Position numbers and translations under genes: made by a program. Positions 59,995 through 64,000 of a DNA stretch of 64,000 nt are shown in pieces. Position 1 is the first letter of the stretch; each line of letters starts with the position of its first letter. This stretch comes from Lingula anatina (Eukaryota > Brachiopoda > Lingulata > Lingulida > Lingulidae): NCBI RefSeq assembly GCF_001039355.2, contig NW_019775541.1, positions 197,423-261,422 of the forward strand. Reading direction: 5' to 3'. A model generated the notes under the pieces. It ran no database searches. It was given only the letters and a program-made list of their open reading frames with translations, and was not told the origin of the DNA.

Positions 59995-60177
59995 CGTCGC
60001 TGGTGGCCCGACGGTGGGCCACCGGTGGCTATCGACGAAAAGTAGCGCTCTTTCCGTCGTCGGCCCGCCAACTACACGTCGCTAATGTATAGACAGCGGG
60101 CCGACAGCGGCCAGCTAGCGACGTATCGACGTTATATGCGTAGCTCGAAATCGACGTCGGGCCGACGACGTCATGCT
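59995..60177. repeat. GC-rich palindromic block, second
   Basis: Repeats of CGTCGG(C/G)CC and GGGCCGAC form several imperfect hairpins. The end CATGCT mirrors AGCATG at 58608, and GACGTCGGGCCGACGACGTC is palindromic. Related to the block at 58608, less perfectly paired. Confidence 0.75.
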
Positions 60178-61142
60178 ATCTGGGGTGATCATGAAAATTG
60201 ATGTGTCAAACAAAAACGTCCACTGTTCCCATAAAATTCAAGATAATTCAATGAAATTTTCAGGAGAAACAGCCTGAAGCATTCTGGATAGACTACTGTA
60301 TCTAAATCTGAAATAGACAGACAAAATCAATTAATTTATAAATTAATAAGTAATTAATCCCAAACTCGTTCAACTGGTTATCAAATAAAAAAGTGCTTGG
60401 ATCATCTCCCAAATGCTAAAACCCACTAAGAAAACACCAAAAATGAAAGTTAGGAGATATAACACAAGCAGATAAATCAGAAATTATGTTTTCAGGCTGC
60501 TAATGAATGTCCATCAATTAATTAGTGATCAAGAAGCAATCAATCAACTCTGAAAATAGTGGCATCTATTTACTAGTATGTATTTTATGAATACATTTTC
60601 CTAAATGTCAGTTGAAAAAAAGGTATCAGTTAGCAAAAATTGATATTTTCCTCTATCATAAGCAATGTCACAATGTCAGCTAGATCAGCATCACCTTGGC
60701 TCTATTGCTGAAAGAAAAAATAAGAAGGAATTAAAAAAGATATATCCAGATTCGAGACCTGTAGTTACCTTTACAGTACCATACACGCATTTACTGATAG
60801 CTGGCAAATTCAAGTATCTTCACAAAAATTATATATCTGTGTACATTTCTTGAGCTTTGGTTGTATAGAATAGGACAACAGAGCAGTCGGCTTTTCTATT
60901 TTGTTGCTACCGCCGTCTAAAGCGGCGATTGTAACATACCTACAATGAGAAGACCCGAGTGCTAACTGGTCCACGGCCTTAATATGGCAGACCTACATGA
61001 AAGGAAGACTGCTTAATCTTGTAATGGTCACTCCACCTCTCACACGCCTCCACTGGCGTCGTTCAGGCATGGGCACATTAATCAAATCTCGACTCCATTC
61101 GACCACACAGTTGTGTGGGGATCTAGGCATGTGACCATTTAA
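60178..61142. other. Intergenic DNA with a dispersed repeat
   Basis: No gene recognised. The stretch near 60940-61025 matches the reverse complement of 8755-8830. Confidence 0.55.
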
Positions 61143-61526
61143 GGGACCATTCCCAGACTAAATGTTAATCAATTTATTTCTGAGGGATTTTTTGCTGAAT
61201 TGCTTTTAGCTTAGCAGCTTAGATGTCTGGCGTGCCTACTGATAATTTATTACCCTTTAGCAGCTTCAGTAGGTGTGACAGACATCTAAGCTGCTCAAGT
61301 TGATTGCAATTTAGCAAGAATCCCCTCAGAAATACATTGATCAACAGTTACAGGTAATTTCTGACAGGCTTCCGAATTATCTTTATAGATCCATCCTCCA
61401 TTTTAGACCGTCTTCCAATAGAAAAGATTAGTTACTCGCTAATGTAAACTTAAAAATCTGACCTTCTTCCGGAAGATCCCGGAGGATGGCCTAAATCCGC
61501 CCCTGAGTTAGTCTAGGAATGGTCCC
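61143..61526. mobile_element. MITE, CATTCCCA family, carrying a nested insertion
   Basis: Ends GGGACCATTCCCAGACTAA (61143-61161) and its near complement (61508-61526). Inner arms pair through ATTTCTGAGGGATT, GCAGCTTAGATGTCTG and their complements. The arm between 61350 and 61507 is interrupted by the element listed next. Confidence 0.85.
61351..61506. mobile_element. hAT-like MITE nested in the CATTCCCA element
   Basis: Matches the intron element at 51382-51550 in its interior (AATTATCTTTATAGATCCAT, AATCTGACC, GGAAGATCCC) and right end (AATCCGCCCCTGA). GTTA stands on both sides (61347-61350 and 61507-61510), consistent with target duplication. Confidence 0.75.
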
Positions 61527-61536
61527 TTATATTCTT

Positions 61537-62016
61537 CTGGCTCTTGTGGACTGTCAATTTTCTTTTTATTAAGATAATTTATGTCACTTCATTAATATTA
61601 CCTTTTGTCTCTTTTTCCAGCTCCAGTCTCCATAGAGCATGGTGACTTCTAGGTGAACTGACTTTACCTGGCTGGACATGGGGGGGATGTATTATTAATA
61701 TGAAATAGACAGGAAATAACAGCTGCAGGAATATCCCTTCATCTCATGCAACTGTGCAAGACACAGCAAGTTTCAGGATGAATGGGTTATGAAGAACCAG
61801 AGACAGGACAGCCATGGTAAACAGGGAACTGGACTTCTTGCAGGTAGTACACAAAATGAACAGCTGGTTTTGTCTTTGAAGTAACAGTGGGTATAATTGG
61901 TCTTCTTTCTTACCTCTGTAGAGACACAAGGCCAGTTATCCCAAGTTTTGGATTTGAATATTTTTTAATATGACTTAAAAAGCATGGGTTTAATAATTAC
62001 CACACTTCTTTATTGA
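61537..62016 (+). repeat. Tandem repeat unit A of about 0.45 kb
   Basis: Landmarks: CTGGCTCTTGTGGACTGTCA, TCTTTTTCCAGCTCCAGTCT, GAGCATGGTGACTTCTAGGT, and TGCAAGACACAGCAAGTTTC. Units B (62018) and C (62959) share them in order. Ends at a single N (62017). Confidence 0.88.
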
Positions 62017-62017
62017 N

Positions 62018-62400
62018 ATGTCACTTAATTAATATTATCTTTTGTTTCTTTTTCCAGCTCCAGTCTCCATAGAGCATGGTGACTTCTAGGTGAACTGACT
62101 TTACCTGGCTGGATATGGAGGGGTCCGGGGATGTATTATTAATATGAAATAGACAGGAAATAACAGCTGCAGGAATATCCCTTCATCTCATGCAACTGTG
62201 CAAGACACAGCAAGTTTCAGGATGAATGGGTTGTGAAGAGCCAGAGACAGGACAGCCATGGTAAACAGGTAACTGGACTTCTTGCAGGTTGTACACAAAA
62301 TGAATAGTTGATTTTGTTTTTCCAGTAACAGTGGGTATAATTGGTCTTTCTTGCCTCTGTAGAGACAAAAACACCAATTATCACAATTTTTTTTTTATTT
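62018..62400 (+). repeat. Tandem repeat unit B
   Basis: Begins immediately after the N, at the position matching about 61577 of unit A, and differs from it by few substitutions and a short indel. No recognisable frame. Confidence 0.88.
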
Positions 62401-62958
62401 CATGTAGTGGCCTGCTTGATGTGGTCAGTTTGGGTTGAAATGTATTGGACCCAAAGTGGAGCAGTGGTAATTACTTCCCTGGGATGACCCATTGTTATGA
62501 CAGTAACTGGACTGCTGGCAGGTTGTACACTTAACTTTTTGTTTCCTCTTAGGATGATTTTGTTTTGATGTAGAATTTTTATTAGTAATTTACTTATAGT
62601 GACTCCTCTCAAATTACTCCTCAGAAAATGTCTTTCAATATTAGTCACAGCCAGCTGATATTATTATCCCAGATGTTTACAATTTAGTTAGGCATTTTAT
62701 GTGCAAATTCCTCAAAAATTCCAGCAGATTTGGCAGAGTTCTGTTTGTTAAACTTTGTCAATCTAAGATTGTGCTGAACTCGGCAGTCACAATTGTGTCC
62801 AGCAGCCTCCAAAAGGATTTTACTCTTCATATGTAGTGGCCAAAGGAAAAGACAAGGTTATTTTTAACTTATCACAGTTCAATCACCACAACAATGATGT
62901 CTACCATATAAAGTGGGCACTTGGCAGTGTACCATAGTTAAATTAATATTTTTCCCAA
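62401..62958. other. Spacer with partial repeat
   Basis: Contains one short reprise of the unit text (GTAACTGGACTGCTGGCAGG near 62501). Otherwise nothing recognisable. Confidence 0.5.
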
Positions 62959-63290
62959 CTGGCTCTGGTGGACTGTCAGGTTTTTGTCTTTTCTTTTTAT
63001 TAAGATAATTAGTGTTCCTTCACTTATACATTGTCATGTCTCTTTTTCCAGCTCCAGTCTCCATACAGCATGGTGTCTTCTAGGTGAACTGACCTTACCT
63101 TGCTGAACATGGGGGACATGTATTTTTTATAAGACTGAAGCAGACATAAAAAGGCAGCAACAGGAACATCTTCATCTTACCCAGTTGTGCAAGACACGGG
63201 ATATGGCAAGTTTTAGGATGAATAAACAGCCAGAGACAGGGCAGCCATTGTAAACAGGTGACTGGATCTCTTGCAGATAGCAGACAAAAG
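62959..63290 (+). repeat. Tandem repeat unit C, diverged
   Basis: Same order of landmarks as unit A with more substitutions. It retains CTCTTTTTCCAGCTCCAGTC and AGACACGGGATATGGCAAGT. Its divergence shows that at least one duplication here is old and real. Confidence 0.82.
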
Positions 63291-63590
63291 TTTGTGGTTG
63301 CTTTTTTTTTAATGTATCAGTAGATGGTTCCTAATAATAGTTTGCACTATATTACAGAGGTGACCCAGTTGCATTGCTAACAGTTACAGTCATTTCATTT
63401 ATATTTTTAGCAAATACACTCTTGGAATTCTATAAAGAGCTGCTGGCAGACCAAGAGGTCAGTTTTATACTGAGTGAGAGAGAGTGCTGCCAGAACCACC
63501 CAGAACAAGACTTCCAAACACGGCAGATCCTTTGAAGCCAGTTATATGGAACAGTACAATTACACAACAAATGTGGGTTCCAGGTAACAC

Positions 63591-63925
63591 AAAGAATCAA
63601 TTTCCCCCATATGCATGGAAACTATAGAGGCAGGGTATATAAAGCAAGGAGATTGTGTTGGACAATTCTCTGTCACTGAAGATGAATAGACACATTGGAA
63701 ATGTTTAAGAGTGAATTGATATTTCAGCTCAGTTGTGATGTGTTATAATAATTTTTCCCATATGCATGGAAACTGTTACAGTACTAGTAGAGGTAGCATA
63801 TACAGCGAGATTCTGGTAGACAATAAGCCATCACTGAAGAGAAAAAATATCAGTGAAAATGTTTAAATGTGAATTTTTATATTTCAGGTCAGATATGATG
63901 TGTTATAGATGATCTCTGTTATTGT
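63591..63925. repeat. Tandem repeat of about 165 bp, two units
   Basis: Each unit has CCCATATGCATGGAAACT (63606 and 63757), then GAGGTAG or GAGGCAG, TATA(C/A)AG, CACTGAAGA, GAAAATGTTTAA or GGAAATGTTTAA, and ATATTTCAG followed by GTGTTATA. Units differ by substitutions. Confidence 0.8.
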
Positions 63926-64000
63926 GAGGTCATTAAGTTGCAATTGTAAATTTTATGACCTATTTATTATATACAGACACTCAGTCTGTCTATATTCTGA

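Noticed and set aside
1-64000. CRISPR arrays, bacterial operons, ribosome-binding sites, tRNA or rRNA genes
   Set aside because: The DNA is eukaryotic. No spacer-repeat array, no convincing tRNA A/B-box pair or rRNA segment was seen by reading.

Overview
The window is nuclear DNA from an animal: AT-rich, gene-poor, full of microsatellites and short palindromic repeats, with spliced GT-AG genes and no operon-like layout. A cytosolic-type GTP phosphoenolpyruvate carboxykinase (PEPCK) gene and an FMRFamide-receptor-like GPCR fit a marine invertebrate, perhaps a lophotrochozoan such as a mollusc, annelid or brachiopod. That placement is inference; neither gene fixes the phylum. Four isolated single N characters (29062, 35628, 58607, 62017) are present. 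Three lie exactly where a near-identical second copy of the preceding sequence begins, so parts of this scaffold may hold unmerged alleles or contig overlaps.

Layout. 1-28 kb: no recognisable protein gene; long AT dinucleotide tracts, several families of short foldback elements (MITE-like), an RTE-type 3' tail repeat, and an unusual cluster of the palindrome TAGGCCTA at 20-27 kb. 28.5-29.7 kb: a 579-bp fragment of a non-LTR retrotransposon (C-terminal reverse-transcriptase region plus 3' end), present twice in tandem. 31.0-39.9 kb: a 4.3-kb segment present twice in direct orientation, each copy with a TATA-type promoter-like block and an identical foldback element. 40.1-41.1 kb: one intact single-exon GPCR coding region on the + strand; its probable 5' UTR splice donor lies at the end of the second 4.3-kb copy. 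42.1-42.7 kb: an AT microsatellite and a two-unit palindrome-rich minisatellite. 45.9-54.5 kb: the complete PEPCK gene on the - strand, 11 coding exons giving 632 residues, with MITE insertions and local duplications in its introns. 58.6-60.2 kb: two GC-rich palindromic blocks flanking a CpG-rich stretch that contains a CRE-like site and a perfect minus-strand splice donor, a candidate PEPCK leader exon. 61.1-63.9 kb: nested MITEs and tandem repeat units.

The two clear genes are unrelated in function: PEPCK converts oxaloacetate to phosphoenolpyruvate in gluconeogenesis or glyceroneogenesis, and the GPCR is a probable neuropeptide receptor in the plasma membrane. They are convergently oriented, with about 4.8 kb between their stop codons. 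I found no compact multi-gene system. The most unusual material is the duplicated GPCR-upstream segment and the palindromic repeats.
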